From NCBI GenBank assembly GCA_964593455.1, contig CAZQHK010000002.1, positions 1 to 64,000 of the forward strand: a DNA stretch of 64,000 nucleotides. Reading direction: 5' to 3'. Below are positions 52,886 through 61,746 of the stretch, piece after piece; the first letter of the stretch is position 1; each line of letters starts with the position of its first letter. Below the pieces are notes generated by a model. The model had not been told where the DNA came from. It worked only from the letters and a program-made list of their open reading frames with translations, and searched no databases. The DNA comes from CAZQHK01 sp964593455 (GTDB lineage: Bacteria > Muiribacteriota > CAYSPT01). Position numbers and translations under genes: made by a program.

Positions 52886-55711
52886 ATGTCATATTCTGCA
52901 AAACGGTTTTATAAACCGCTCTTAGCGGCTTTGTTGTTGTTTTTTGGAGCCCTGCTCCTGCCCCGCGCGGGTCATTGCGAATCAATTTTAATGAACATCG
53001 ATTTCGGTAGTTCGGTATTCGCAAAACAGGATGCCCAGTTTGTGGAACTCGATTCACAGCATTTCACGCTCCAGGTCAATAAAAATCTGGAGATATTGGA
53101 ACGAAATATCGCTGCTAACCCGGACGACCTGGCCCTTCACATAGAGATGCTTTCCATGATGATCAATAATGACTTGAGCAATGATTTCGATAATAGAAAT
53201 CTACTTACCTATCTCCAGAAAATTGTTCAAACAGTGGAGAATATGAGGGACCGGGTGGAGACCGCTAAGATCAGTATCGCCTTCATTCATGCCACAGCCC
53301 TGGAATTGGGAGTAAAAGAAAAGGAAGAGCCCTGGAAGGAAGGAATCAGGGCCGTCTGTGAAATACAACAGGAGACCTTGGAAGGCATTCCACCCTGGCC
53401 CCGTTTGATATACTCCTATCTGTGCGCGGCCGTGCCCGAGCTTGATTCTACCGATGATATTTTGAAATCGCTTATGGAACAGGGTGAGGAGATTACTGAT
53501 CCGCAGTTCCTGTTTGCCCTGGGACAAGCCTACCTGTTACTTCTCCACGATAAAGTTGATAGCCAGCTTCTATCGCGCGATATCCTGGAAAAATCGCTGG
53601 AACAGTCAGGGTATCAACCGGAGTTGTTGCAAAAGGTTATCGACAAGTACATGCAGGCCTCGGAACGGTATCAGGAAGAACAGAAGGATTCGCCTCCCTG
53701 GCTCTCCGAAATCCTGTATGTAAAGATGCTCGACCTTGACCCGGATGATGCCGTAGCCCACAACAACATAGGTTTTCTCTACGCTTCTCTGGGCGTGAAA
53801 CTCGACCAGGCCCTGTTCCACGTGAAAAAAGCCAACGAACTTTCTTCCAACAACCCGTATTTTATGGATAGTCTCGGCTGGGTACTCTTCAGGCGCAGCG
53901 AGACAAAGGAAGCTCTGGAAGTTTTGAAGAAAGCCCTTGAAATAAATGATTCCATACCGGACATTTACGAACACATCTCCTCGGTGTATCTCAGCATCAA
54001 AGGAGGGGAGCGGGAATCCATTAATGCTTTGGAACGGTTGATCGAACTCGATCCGGAGAATCTTACCGCTCTCAACAACCTGGGCTACATGTATGCGGAC
54101 ATGGACATCGATTATGAAGAAGCCCTGAAACTTACCCGTAAAGCCGTGGAGCTTAAACCCGACGATCCGTATTACCTGGACAGCCTGGGATGGGCGTATT
54201 TCAAGCTGGGCTATCTGGACCAAGCACGGAAATACCTCGAGCAGTCCATTGCTATCGATACCGAGCAGCCGGAACTGCTCGATCATCTGGGGGATGTTGA
54301 TTTAGCCCGCGGAAAGCTGGACAAAGCCCTTGAATATTGCGTCATGGCTGCCGGATTTAATCCGGAATATGATCATATCCATCAAAAAATTGGTGTTATC
54401 TACACTATCCGGAAACTTAAACGTACTATTGACGAACTGGAAGGGAAACAGGCGGCGGGTGAGACCATTGAAATCGACGATCTGAGCAATGAGTTGAGAG
54501 CTTTGAGTTACCATTACCGGATGGCGGGACTCTTCAAGGAGTCATTGGAAACGTACCGGAAGGTCAGCGAACTTCACCCCGATAATGAATCCATAGTCAG
54601 CCGTCTGGAACGGGTGAAACAACTCAATAGCGAAGTAGAGAAGATCAAGAATCTGCTGAGGGGAACCCATGGTGATGTCAGCGAATGCGGCGCCCTGGAG
54701 CCTTATATAGCCCCTCTCCCGGAGGGAATATCAGTGCTCTTTGTTCTCCGGGCCGATATCATGGCGAAAGTGCTCGAGAGCGTAAAATCGGCTTTCAATC
54801 TGTTCGCTCTGATCGATTTCGAGCAAGCAGTGGAAGTTTTGCCGCCCACGACGGCGGTAGCAGTGGTGGAGGGTAACGGTAAACCAAGTTTGGCTATTAT
54901 ATCGGACGTCCAGGAGACGTCGCCCCTCAAGAAAGTGCTGACACTTTTCCTTTCAGGCTCACTGAACCACCTGTTTCCCGATCTTGAACTCAAGGACGAA
55001 ACAATCGACGGGAACGAAGTCACGATCTTCGGCAGCGATCAGGAGGCGCTCTATATCTTTCTGACCAACGACCGGTTGATCGCTTCAACTAATCCCGGCG
55101 TTTTAACGACCATGTTAAAGCATCTTAAAACAGCGGACGAATCCACAGAAGTCTTGAAGAATGCCACCCTGAGGAGAATGCTTTCATGGACGCCGGAATC
55201 GGTTTCAGCTTCCGTCTATCTGGATCTTGCTCAGTGGCTGCCAAGGCTCGGTGGAAACGCTGTTCAGCTTGTTGCCTCCCATTTCCCCATGGCCGAGGAA
55301 GTAACGAACGTGGCACTCTCATATAACTTTTCAGAGATCAGCGCCGTTCCGCCTGAAGGTGAGGCGGGTCCGGTCAAATCACAACTTAAAATTGAAGAAC
55401 AGGGAATGTTCCTGTGTCAAGACCGGCAGGTCCCGGAAAAATTGGCACAAACCATATCAACCGTACTGGACCACTACAGCAAGACCTTCAACCAGGAAGG
55501 TAATCCAATCGAAATAGATCACTCATTTCAGGTTAAAGCCAAGTATCTCATCTATACCGCTGTAATAGATAAAGCAAATGCTCTTAGCTACCACCTATCA
55601 CGAGTCATGCAGGAGTTTATTCCAAATCTGCCTGCCCTTCTCCAGGGAACTAAAACCGGAGAATCCGAGGGAAAAGAAGAAGCGCCGCTACCGCTGGACC
55701 CGAGAATGTAA
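52886..55711 (+). CDS. Exported TPR protein with a DUF3352-like C-terminal domain
   Basis: A protein of about 941 aa. A signal peptide (1-32; LLAALLLFFGALLLPRAGHC) sends it across the membrane. The Cys near the cleavage site could make it a lipoprotein, but the lipobox is weak. Tetratricopeptide repeats fill about 230-480 (AVAHNNIGFLYASLGVKLDQAL, PYYLDSLGWAYFKLGYLDQA). From about 600 a DUF3352-like beta-rich domain follows (LPEGISVLFVLRADIMAKVL, TTAVAVVEGNGKPSLAIISDV). GGGGAGGA precedes ATG 52886. It may organise envelope complexes. It ends convergent with the PTS IIA gene. Confidence 0.87.
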   Translation: MSYSAKRFYKPLLAALLLFFGALLLPRAGHCESILMNIDFGSSVFAKQDAQFVELDSQHFTLQVNKNLEILERNIAANPDDLALHIEMLSMMINNDLSNDFDNRNLLTYLQKIVQTVENMRDRVETAKISIAFIHATALELGVKEKEEPWKEGIRAVCEIQQETLEGIPPWPRLIYSYLCAAVPELDSTDDILKSLMEQGEEITDPQFLFALGQAYLLLLHDKVDSQLLSRDILEKSLEQSGYQPELLQKVIDKYMQASERYQEEQKDSPPWLSEILYVKMLDLDPDDAVAHNNIGFLYASLGVKLDQALFHVKKANELSSNNPYFMDSLGWVLFRRSETKEALEVLKKALEINDSIPDIYEHISSVYLSIKGGERESINALERLIELDPENLTALNNLGYMYADMDIDYEEALKLTRKAVELKPDDPYYLDSLGWAYFKLGYLDQARKYLEQSIAIDTEQPELLDHLGDVDLARGKLDKALEYCVMAAGFNPEYDHIHQKIGVIYTIRKLKRTIDELEGKQAAGETIEIDDLSNELRALSYHYRMAGLFKESLETYRKVSELHPDNESIVSRLERVKQLNSEVEKIKNLLRGTHGDVSECGALEPYIAPLPEGISVLFVLRADIMAKVLESVKSAFNLFALIDFEQAVEVLPPTTAVAVVEGNGKPSLAIISDVQETSPLKKVLTLFLSGSLNHLFPDLELKDETIDGNEVTIFGSDQEALYIFLTNDRLIASTNPGVLTTMLKHLKTADESTEVLKNATLRRMLSWTPESVSASVYLDLAQWLPRLGGNAVQLVASHFPMAEEVTNVALSYNFSEISAVPPEGEAGPVKSQLKIEEQGMFLCQDRQVPEKLAQTISTVLDHYSKTFNQEGNPIEIDHSFQVKAKYLIYTAVIDKANALSYHLSRVMQEFIPNLPALLQGTKTGESEGKEEAPLPLDPRM

Positions 55712-55717
55712 CCAGGG

Positions 55718-56209
55718 TTAACAGTGGACGTTATGATTCTCCAGCCCGGTTTCGGACTTTTGAAACAATTCTATCACCCGGGCGGAAGACTCAGCCATCC
55801 CCAACTTATCTCTGAATTCCGAACTTTTCATGAGTTGTGAGAGCCTGGCCAATATCAGAAGATAATCTTTCAGACATTCCTGGGGAGTAGCCAGCAGGAA
55901 CACGAAATGGACCGGTTTATCGTCAAGCGCCTGGAACGGTATCCCGTTTTTACTGCGGCCGAAAATAACCAGGAACCGGCTGACTGCGTCAGTACGGGCA
56001 TGCGGAATACCAATTCCACATCCGATGCCGGTTGTAGCAATGTCTTCCCGATCGTAAACTGCTTTTAGAAAATCAGGGAACGATTCTACTTCGTCCGCTC
56101 CCCGGACTTTTTCGGCCAAAGATCTGATTGCCTCAGATTTGCTATCGGCCTGCAGATCCAATATTATCCGTTCCGGTTTTAAAAACTCGGAGATCTTCAC
56201 GGAACGCAT
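55718..56209 (-). CDS. PTS IIA domain protein, fructose/PtsN type
   Basis: A 163-aa EIIA of the fructose-mannitol family. The phosphorylated histidine is His70 in GIGIPHARTDAV. PVHFVFLLATPQECLKDYLLILARLSQLM is also typical. No sugar-transporting IIB or IIC partner is nearby, so a regulatory PtsN-like role is more likely than sugar uptake. HPr and enzyme I are not in the window. It is convergent with the TPR gene with only six bases between them. Confidence 0.9.
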   Translation of the reverse strand: MRSVKISEFLKPERIILDLQADSKSEAIRSLAEKVRGADEVESFPDFLKAVYDREDIATTGIGCGIGIPHARTDAVSRFLVIFGRSKNGIPFQALDDKPVHFVFLLATPQECLKDYLLILARLSQLMKSSEFRDKLGMAESSARVIELFQKSETGLENHNVHC

Positions 56210-56414
56210 CTCCTCGATCCCAGGCAGCCCACCAAAAAAAGACGGGGTGAGCTAACGGCTCATTATACACCCACAATCATGTACGTCAATACTCAATTGA
56301 GTTTTCATAGTAAGCAGAGCGAAAAGAGACCCTGTTGGTTGACCACTATTTCACGGCATGCTACAGTAAATAATCCACTATCGAAAGCACCGGGCCCGGA
56401 AAGAAAATAAACCT

Positions 56415-56954
56415 ATGTCCCATAAAGAAGAACATCACCTCATCCCCGGCTGGGAACGAGTCATTTCCTACCTCGAACAGTGGCTCAAATCGTGCTCCAG
56501 TCTGGCGGTGATGGGTATCGGGAACGATCTCAGAGGAGATGACGGCGCCGGGCCGCGGTTGATACGGCTGCTGGAAGAAAAAACCGCTAACCATGATAAC
56601 CTGCGACTTATCGATGCCTCCACGGTTCCCGAAAACCATATCGGAACCATCGTTCAAGCGGCTCCTTCACACCTGCTGCTCATCGACGCCGCTCACCAGG
56701 AAGGTGATCCGCCTGGTCTCGTTCGTATCGTGAGGGAAGAAGAGATCGGCAACTTCTCGTCATCCACCCATACACTTTCTCTTACTCTGGTAATCGGACT
56801 GATCAAACAGCAGACACCGCTGGAGATAGCACTGGTGGGGATTCAGCCGGAAATAGCAGGTTTCTTCGACGAGACACTCAGCTCGGCTGTAGAAGAAACG
56901 GTTCGGGGGCTGGCGGAATGGCTGGCGGAGAGGCGCTACTCGCGGTCCATTTGA
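56415..56954 (+). CDS. HycI-type hydrogenase maturation protease
   Basis: A 179-aa endopeptidase of the M52 family that trims the C-terminus of the nickel-iron hydrogenase large subunit after metal insertion. The motifs MGIGNDLRGDDGAGPRLI (about 34-51), LLIDAAHQEGDPPG and the nickel-binding His in SSSTHTLSL are present. It fits the HycI branch associated with group 4 hydrogenases. No hydrogenase gene is in the window. Its 3' end overlaps the lipoprotein gene (minus strand) by 19 bp. Confidence 0.88.
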   Translation: MSHKEEHHLIPGWERVISYLEQWLKSCSSLAVMGIGNDLRGDDGAGPRLIRLLEEKTANHDNLRLIDASTVPENHIGTIVQAAPSHLLLIDAAHQEGDPPGLVRIVREEEIGNFSSSTHTLSLTLVIGLIKQQTPLEIALVGIQPEIAGFFDETLSSAVEETVRGLAEWLAERRYSRSI

Positions 56955-57865
56955 AACCCGATGTGGAGTGAATAACTGGCGAATGACTTTTTAGCAATGA
57001 CGTTGAACTCGGCCATAGTCATCTTATCGTCTGTTCCCGGAAGGGAAAGCAAACCCCAATCCCACGTATGGTCCGATCCGCCGTCATCAAACTGGACATC
57101 GATCAGGCTGCCCTTGTCGTTGTAGAAAGCTGCTATCACCACGACTTCTTCGCGTTCCTGGTCAGGATCAGGATCCTCTTCATCTACTGTACCGATCGCT
57201 TCATATTGCCGGATCTTTCCGGACACTCCTTCTGAAGATACCGCGATATTGAATAACCTGAAGTCACCAAACCAATGCTTGTATATGTCATCAGTACCTT
57301 CAACTAACGAAATACTCCGCATATACGTCACTTTGGCCCGTTTGATATTAGGCCTAAACGGCTCATATAAGGTTACGAATGGAACGGTATCACCATGTTC
57401 ATAACCCATCGTATACTCAAAATTGTCCTCGAACAGGAAGCGGTTATTTTCATCATAGTAAGATATTTTATATTCAAGTCCTCCGGTAGCGGCATATCCA
57501 TTCGGGTCATCAAAGGTCATCATCCCGTAGAAGGCGACGTAATCGTGCGTCTCGCCTCCTTCACTCTGAATGAGGTTGAAAGGACCGGTGAAAGCCGTGA
57601 CTGTGAATTCCGGACTTGACGAACCATCAGGGAACGTCCAGGGAAGATCCAGGCCGGGTAACGGGCTCGGACCGGGAGCGGGTCCAGGAGCAGGTGTGGT
57701 AACCAGCGGTGTGGGGCCTTCTTTCTGGGACCTGATGGCTCCGTATCCCACCCCGATGGCGCCAGCGGCGATTACCCGGTTCAAGTATCCCATCTGGGCG
57801 ATACAGCCGGTGAGTATGCTGAACAGGCCCAGCAAACAGATGATTGAGATGATTCGAGCTTTCAT
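56936..57865 (-). CDS. Lipoprotein of unknown function
   Basis: A 309-aa protein with a lipoprotein signal (lipobox ILTGC, Cys21), so it is anchored to the outer face of a membrane. A short glycine-rich hydrophobic stretch (RVIAAGAIGVGYGAI) and a Pro/Gly linker (APGPAPGPSPLPG) follow. The remainder (85-309) looks beta-rich and may be one or two beta-sandwich domains (FTVTAFTGPFNLIQSEGG, YKISYYDENNRFLFED). I do not recognise the family. The start at 57865 has AGAGGAG upstream. Confidence 0.83.
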   Translation of the reverse strand: MKARIISIICLLGLFSILTGCIAQMGYLNRVIAAGAIGVGYGAIRSQKEGPTPLVTTPAPGPAPGPSPLPGLDLPWTFPDGSSSPEFTVTAFTGPFNLIQSEGGETHDYVAFYGMMTFDDPNGYAATGGLEYKISYYDENNRFLFEDNFEYTMGYEHGDTVPFVTLYEPFRPNIKRAKVTYMRSISLVEGTDDIYKHWFGDFRLFNIAVSSEGVSGKIRQYEAIGTVDEEDPDPDQEREEVVVIAAFYNDKGSLIDVQFDDGGSDHTWDWGLLSLPGTDDKMTMAEFNVIAKKSFASYSLHIGFQMDRE

Positions 57866-57959
57866 AACAACTCCTCTTTATACCTGCTTCTAAGGATGTA
57901 TCGGCAAAGAGGAAGAACTCTTTAAATGCAATTCTGAAGATGAAGTTTATTTTAAAAAA

Positions 57960-58204
57960 AAATTCAACCAGTAACAAAGACTGTCCGTCCTACCCTGTGG
58001 CCGGTCCAACAACCATGTTTTTCCCTCTTCATTCCAATAACCACACTGCTCTGTCTTCATACCAGCAACCACACTGCTCCGCTTCCTCTCTAACAACCAC
58101 ACAAAGCCCCTTTTAAGCTCGGCGCTTTCGCGTAGCGAACAGCCGAGCGAAGGAAGACGCCTGAACACAAACCATGTCCAAGTGAAATATCGTTCCATGA
58201 GCCT
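57960..58204 (-). repeat. Dispersed repeat family, copy 4
   Basis: Minus strand, begins CAGGCTCATGGAACGATAT. Then TGTTCAGGCGTCTTCCTTCG, the hairpin GCTCGGCTGTTCGC…GCCGAGC, four approximate 28-bp units of the form GTGTGGTT(G/A)YTGG(T/A)ATGAAGA, then GGCCACAGGGTAGGACGG and TTTGTTACTGGTTGAATTT. It continues directly from copy 5 in tandem and lacks the 3' CTTTCTACAC module. Confidence 0.85.
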
Positions 58205-58523
58205 GAGATTAATGAGATTGAGATAGTAAGCAAGAAGTGTAGAAAGAGGACCCTATGACGTCTGTCCGATTCTAGTCATCTCTCAAATTCAACCAGTAAC
58301 AAAGACTGTCCGTCCCACCCTGTGGCCGGTCCAACAACCATGTTTTTCCCTCTTCATTCCAATAACCACACTGCTCTGTCTTCATACCAACAACCACGTC
58401 AAGCTTTGTTAAGCTCGGCGCTTTCGCTTGCGAACAGCCGAGCGAAGGAAGACACCTGAACACAAACATCATATATCTTAAGAGCTTGTTAAGTATTAGG
58501 CGGAGCATCGTTCCATGAGCCTG
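58205..58523 (-). repeat. Dispersed repeat family, copy 5 (most complete)
   Basis: Minus strand, about 320 bp, from CAGGCTCATGGAACGATGC through the hairpin GCTCGGC TGTTCGCAAGCGAAAGC GCCGAGC, three 28-bp GTGTGGTTATTGGAATGAAGA-type units, GGCCACAGGGTGGGACGG and the full 3' module CCTCTTTCTACACTTCTTGC…CTCATTAATCTC. It has one unit fewer than copy 4, so the unit number varies. Confidence 0.88.
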
Positions 58524-58867
58524 TTCATATAGGAGTACAATATACAGAGCAATGAAATGTTTTAAAGCTGAATATGTTTTTTTACCCAGGACGTTTGTAA
58601 TTGCTGTAGAGGATGCTGTCGGAGAGTTGGGTAACAGTTGTTGCCGAAATGAAGCAAGTCAAGAAGCTGCTGTCCGAGCCACGATGGCGAGTTCAGCGTA
58701 CACGATGTACGCGACTGCGGAATGAGGCTTACAGCTGTCCAACTCGTAGACTTATCCTCGAAAGTAATTCCAAACGTCCTGTTAAGCACACAAACATCGC
58801 AAAAAGGAATATCATGCCACTGTAGTTATTGTAAGAACAAAGGCTCACTGGAACCGTTGCGGAGACC

Positions 58868-61726
58868 TTACATGTCCAGGACGAGGCTTCCTTCATCTTC
58901 CTTGAAGCGCGGATCACCTTCCAGCAGTTTCATCCAGGCGTCGATAAACCTTGGTGAGAGCTGGTAATCCTGTACGGACCTGAGATACTCCACCGCCCCG
59001 GACAGCGCACCACCCGTCTCGGGCAGCGAAAGAAGCTCCTCCGCCACATCGCCCAGAGCCATGAGATACGACCGTTTGAAGAGCTGCCGGACCTGGCTCA
59101 TCTCGTGTATGGCACTCAGGGGAATACGGTACCAGAACCGGCCAGGTTCAGTCTCTCGAACCGGTTTAATTCCCTCCCACACGGGTTTCCAGGGCGGGGA
59201 AGCACCAAGCACATAGAAACTCAGCGTTTTGCCTGATATTTCCACCAGCATGAACTCACGGTCGAAGATCCGACCGGTAAAAAGAGACGTCCCCGAAGAT
59301 GGATGGGCTTTACGGCAAAACACGGCGTATTTCAATAATCCCAGAAGGTCGGACTGGATCTTTTTGAACACGAACGACCGGTTTATAGATAACGCTTTTA
59401 CTTCAGACAACCCAAGACGCCGGTGAAGGTCCGTCAGAAAATCCGCTTCCGCCCGGGTGAGCACATCGTCTTCCCAGGCTCTCGCAATTGCTTTACAGTA
59501 CTTGTCTTCCGGATTTTCAGGGGACGTGGCCGCCACCACAGCAGCCTGGTTTATCGGTTCGACGGCTTTCTGCTCCCGTTCCCGTTCTTCGGTTTTCGGC
59601 ACGGAGATAGGCTGGTGTTCCGTCTTGAGCAGTTCGAGCAGTTTGGCGGTCCGAACAATGATTCCCGGGACCTCATTGCCGGCCAGTCGGACCGACTCCA
59701 GATCAATCACCGGATGCGACTGATAGCCCGTTTCAAGAAGATTATTCAATGCTGCCAGTTTCTGATCGTCTATGGTTTCAGGACCGAGCCGTTGAAAACC
59801 GGCTTCTTCCAACCGGTCCAGATCGTCCGCCGTGTCGGTCGTAAGCACGCCCAGAAACCTTACCGTCCACTGTCCTTCTGGTATACCGACTACCGATTTA
59901 AATCGATAGCGGGTAGCCACAGCGTGACTTGCGGGTAGACAGAACGACATGCTGTTAACCGTTTCAGAAGGATGGTGAAGAAACTCAAGATCGGTCTCCA
60001 TCGCCAGCCGCGCCAGGATCTCCTTCAAGCTGGCCAGCGGACCGCTTTCTTCACGGGCGACCGCCAGGCAGCACTCGACAACCTTTACAATATTGTCCAT
60101 CTCCGACACCTGGTCGAGATCGACTCTAAGCGGAAACTCTTGTTTCAGCATATCGGTCGTTCGTTCCAACGGGTAGGGAACTTCATTGACCAGGATCTCA
60201 TCACCTTTGAGATAGAGATACACCCGTCCCATTTGGAGAACAAACCGGGCAAAAACCACCTCCTGATAAGACAGCACCAGCCCGTTATCGATCACTCCTT
60301 CATGTATCGAGGCATCCAGTACTTTCAGCTCCTGGAGGAGCCGGTGAAGTTTCTGCTCCCGCTCGATAGACTCGCTTTCCAGAATCTGCAGACCGAATTG
60401 ATCCCGGGCATCTTTCAATTCCTTACTCTCTTCAGTGGTCAGCACGGCATCTTCCCATACTTTTTGCAGCAGTAACCGGTACTCTTCCTGCGGAGCAGAC
60501 TCAATTTCGACTTCGGCGGGATCCAATTCCACGGTCAACATCGTCCCGGTATGCTCTATTTCCGCCCGGGGAAGTTTCAATCTCCCAGCCTGGTCGGGAA
60601 GAATCCAGAAACCGACGGTCCGGCTCTCTCCGGCCGGCAGATCGAGCCGGTAAACCCGTTCTCCAAGCCAATGCGTCCATCCGTGAGTCGTTCCCAACCT
60701 GACCACCACACCTCCAGCCGGTCCCGGCCCGGAATTGTTCACCGTTACCGATATCGAAGCCGGGATGGCAGCGTGAAGTTTGTCTGACAGCAAAGAACCG
60801 GAAGCCGTTAGATTTTCCTGCCCGGCGGCCGGCATGGCTGCTTTTTTCCTGGTGGAAAGGCCATTCGAAAGCACTCGACACATGTGCGATAGCAATTCAG
60901 GCCGCCTTCGCAGCCACTGCGAAGCAGCCAGAATTATCTCGTTCCCGGGAGCGGCAATCTCTCCAATCCCGTTAAGAAAACGGTATTCCGGTGCACTGGA
61001 TTTCTCGCAAATCCGGTCGATAAAGCAGAGCGAAGGCCCCGTGGCCGGCGATTCCTCAACAATTAAAAACGGGTATAACGAAACAACCATACGTCGTCCG
61101 GGGTTTTTGAGAAGCGGAATTCCCGTCGGCAGCAACGTATTCTGGCTTCTTCTGCCCGAACCGGGATTGAGCAGAGCTGTTTCACTCGTGCCGGTGAATG
61201 AAATGACCGGGAGTATAGGACCGCGCCTATCGAGAAGCGTTTCTCCCTGGAGTACCGACATGAGCTGAACCGATTTGAAATCGGCGACACTGTCGACTAA
61301 CCGGTCGAGAGCGGCAGGGAGCGCGTTTGACGTTTGATCCTTGGCACCGCCGGCTTTCAGTAAATCAAGCCAGATACCGGGTTTCCCGGCCATAGACCTG
61401 ATAAGATCATTAAAACAGCAGCGGCGCTCCACAGGCTTCAGGGACTGAACCATTTCGATGGCCATATTCAATAAGGCGGCAACTCCCTGCCCTTCATGGG
61501 AGACAGTCGTCTTGCCCTCATCAAAACCGGGATTCACGAAAGGAACCTCTACCTCACCCGATTCCGATAAGCGGACTGCCTCGGCCAGTACCAGATAGGA
61601 ACATAAAATAGTTAGATCTTCTGTAACCCACTGAAAACAGTCAGCATTGCCGCTTTCCCGGGCTTTTTGAAGAGACCCGGCCAGGGGAGACGGCCAACAG
61701 ACTGTTTGTTTACTCAATTGACTCAC
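58868..61726 (-). CDS. Large protein of unknown function with a duplicated acidic-helical motif
   Basis: A 952-aa protein I cannot assign. There is no signal peptide or membrane segment. Residues 330-410 look like a beta-sandwich of the CARDB/Ig type (ISVTVNNSGPGPAGGVVVRL, LDLPAGESRTVGFWIL). Two helical modules resemble each other: YRLLLQKVWEDAVLTTEESKEL (about 419) and YCKAIARAWEDDVLTRAEADFL (about 747), each followed by a 'lgl…esi' helix. This is reminiscent of TerB- or EF-hand-like helical pairs. GTG 61726 has AGAGGTGAT upstream. It follows the VanW-like gene by 20 bp and is probably co-transcribed. Confidence 0.82.
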   Translation of the reverse strand: MSQLSKQTVCWPSPLAGSLQKARESGNADCFQWVTEDLTILCSYLVLAEAVRLSESGEVEVPFVNPGFDEGKTTVSHEGQGVAALLNMAIEMVQSLKPVERRCCFNDLIRSMAGKPGIWLDLLKAGGAKDQTSNALPAALDRLVDSVADFKSVQLMSVLQGETLLDRRGPILPVISFTGTSETALLNPGSGRRSQNTLLPTGIPLLKNPGRRMVVSLYPFLIVEESPATGPSLCFIDRICEKSSAPEYRFLNGIGEIAAPGNEIILAASQWLRRRPELLSHMCRVLSNGLSTRKKAAMPAAGQENLTASGSLLSDKLHAAIPASISVTVNNSGPGPAGGVVVRLGTTHGWTHWLGERVYRLDLPAGESRTVGFWILPDQAGRLKLPRAEIEHTGTMLTVELDPAEVEIESAPQEEYRLLLQKVWEDAVLTTEESKELKDARDQFGLQILESESIEREQKLHRLLQELKVLDASIHEGVIDNGLVLSYQEVVFARFVLQMGRVYLYLKGDEILVNEVPYPLERTTDMLKQEFPLRVDLDQVSEMDNIVKVVECCLAVAREESGPLASLKEILARLAMETDLEFLHHPSETVNSMSFCLPASHAVATRYRFKSVVGIPEGQWTVRFLGVLTTDTADDLDRLEEAGFQRLGPETIDDQKLAALNNLLETGYQSHPVIDLESVRLAGNEVPGIIVRTAKLLELLKTEHQPISVPKTEEREREQKAVEPINQAAVVAATSPENPEDKYCKAIARAWEDDVLTRAEADFLTDLHRRLGLSEVKALSINRSFVFKKIQSDLLGLLKYAVFCRKAHPSSGTSLFTGRIFDREFMLVEISGKTLSFYVLGASPPWKPVWEGIKPVRETEPGRFWYRIPLSAIHEMSQVRQLFKRSYLMALGDVAEELLSLPETGGALSGAVEYLRSVQDYQLSPRFIDAWMKLLEGDPRFKEDEGSLVLDM

Positions 61727-61746
61727 CGTAATATCACCTCTACAGA

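Larger units (their letters stand above)
57866..58867. other. Gene-free interval filled by tandem repeat copies
   Basis: No credible gene lies here. Copies 4 and 5 of the dispersed repeat occupy 57960-58523 on the minus strand. The remaining 58524-58867 shows no clear gene but contains one match (about 58780-58797) to the sequence before copy 3. Short open frames inside the repeats encode alike peptides but lack independent support. Confidence 0.7.

Noticed and set aside
57947..58508. Two similar small minus-strand open frames (83 and 78 codons) inside repeat copies 4 and 5
   Set aside because: Similarity follows from the DNA repeat; the frame is not kept in copies 1 and 3 except for the last few codons, and there is no ribosome site.
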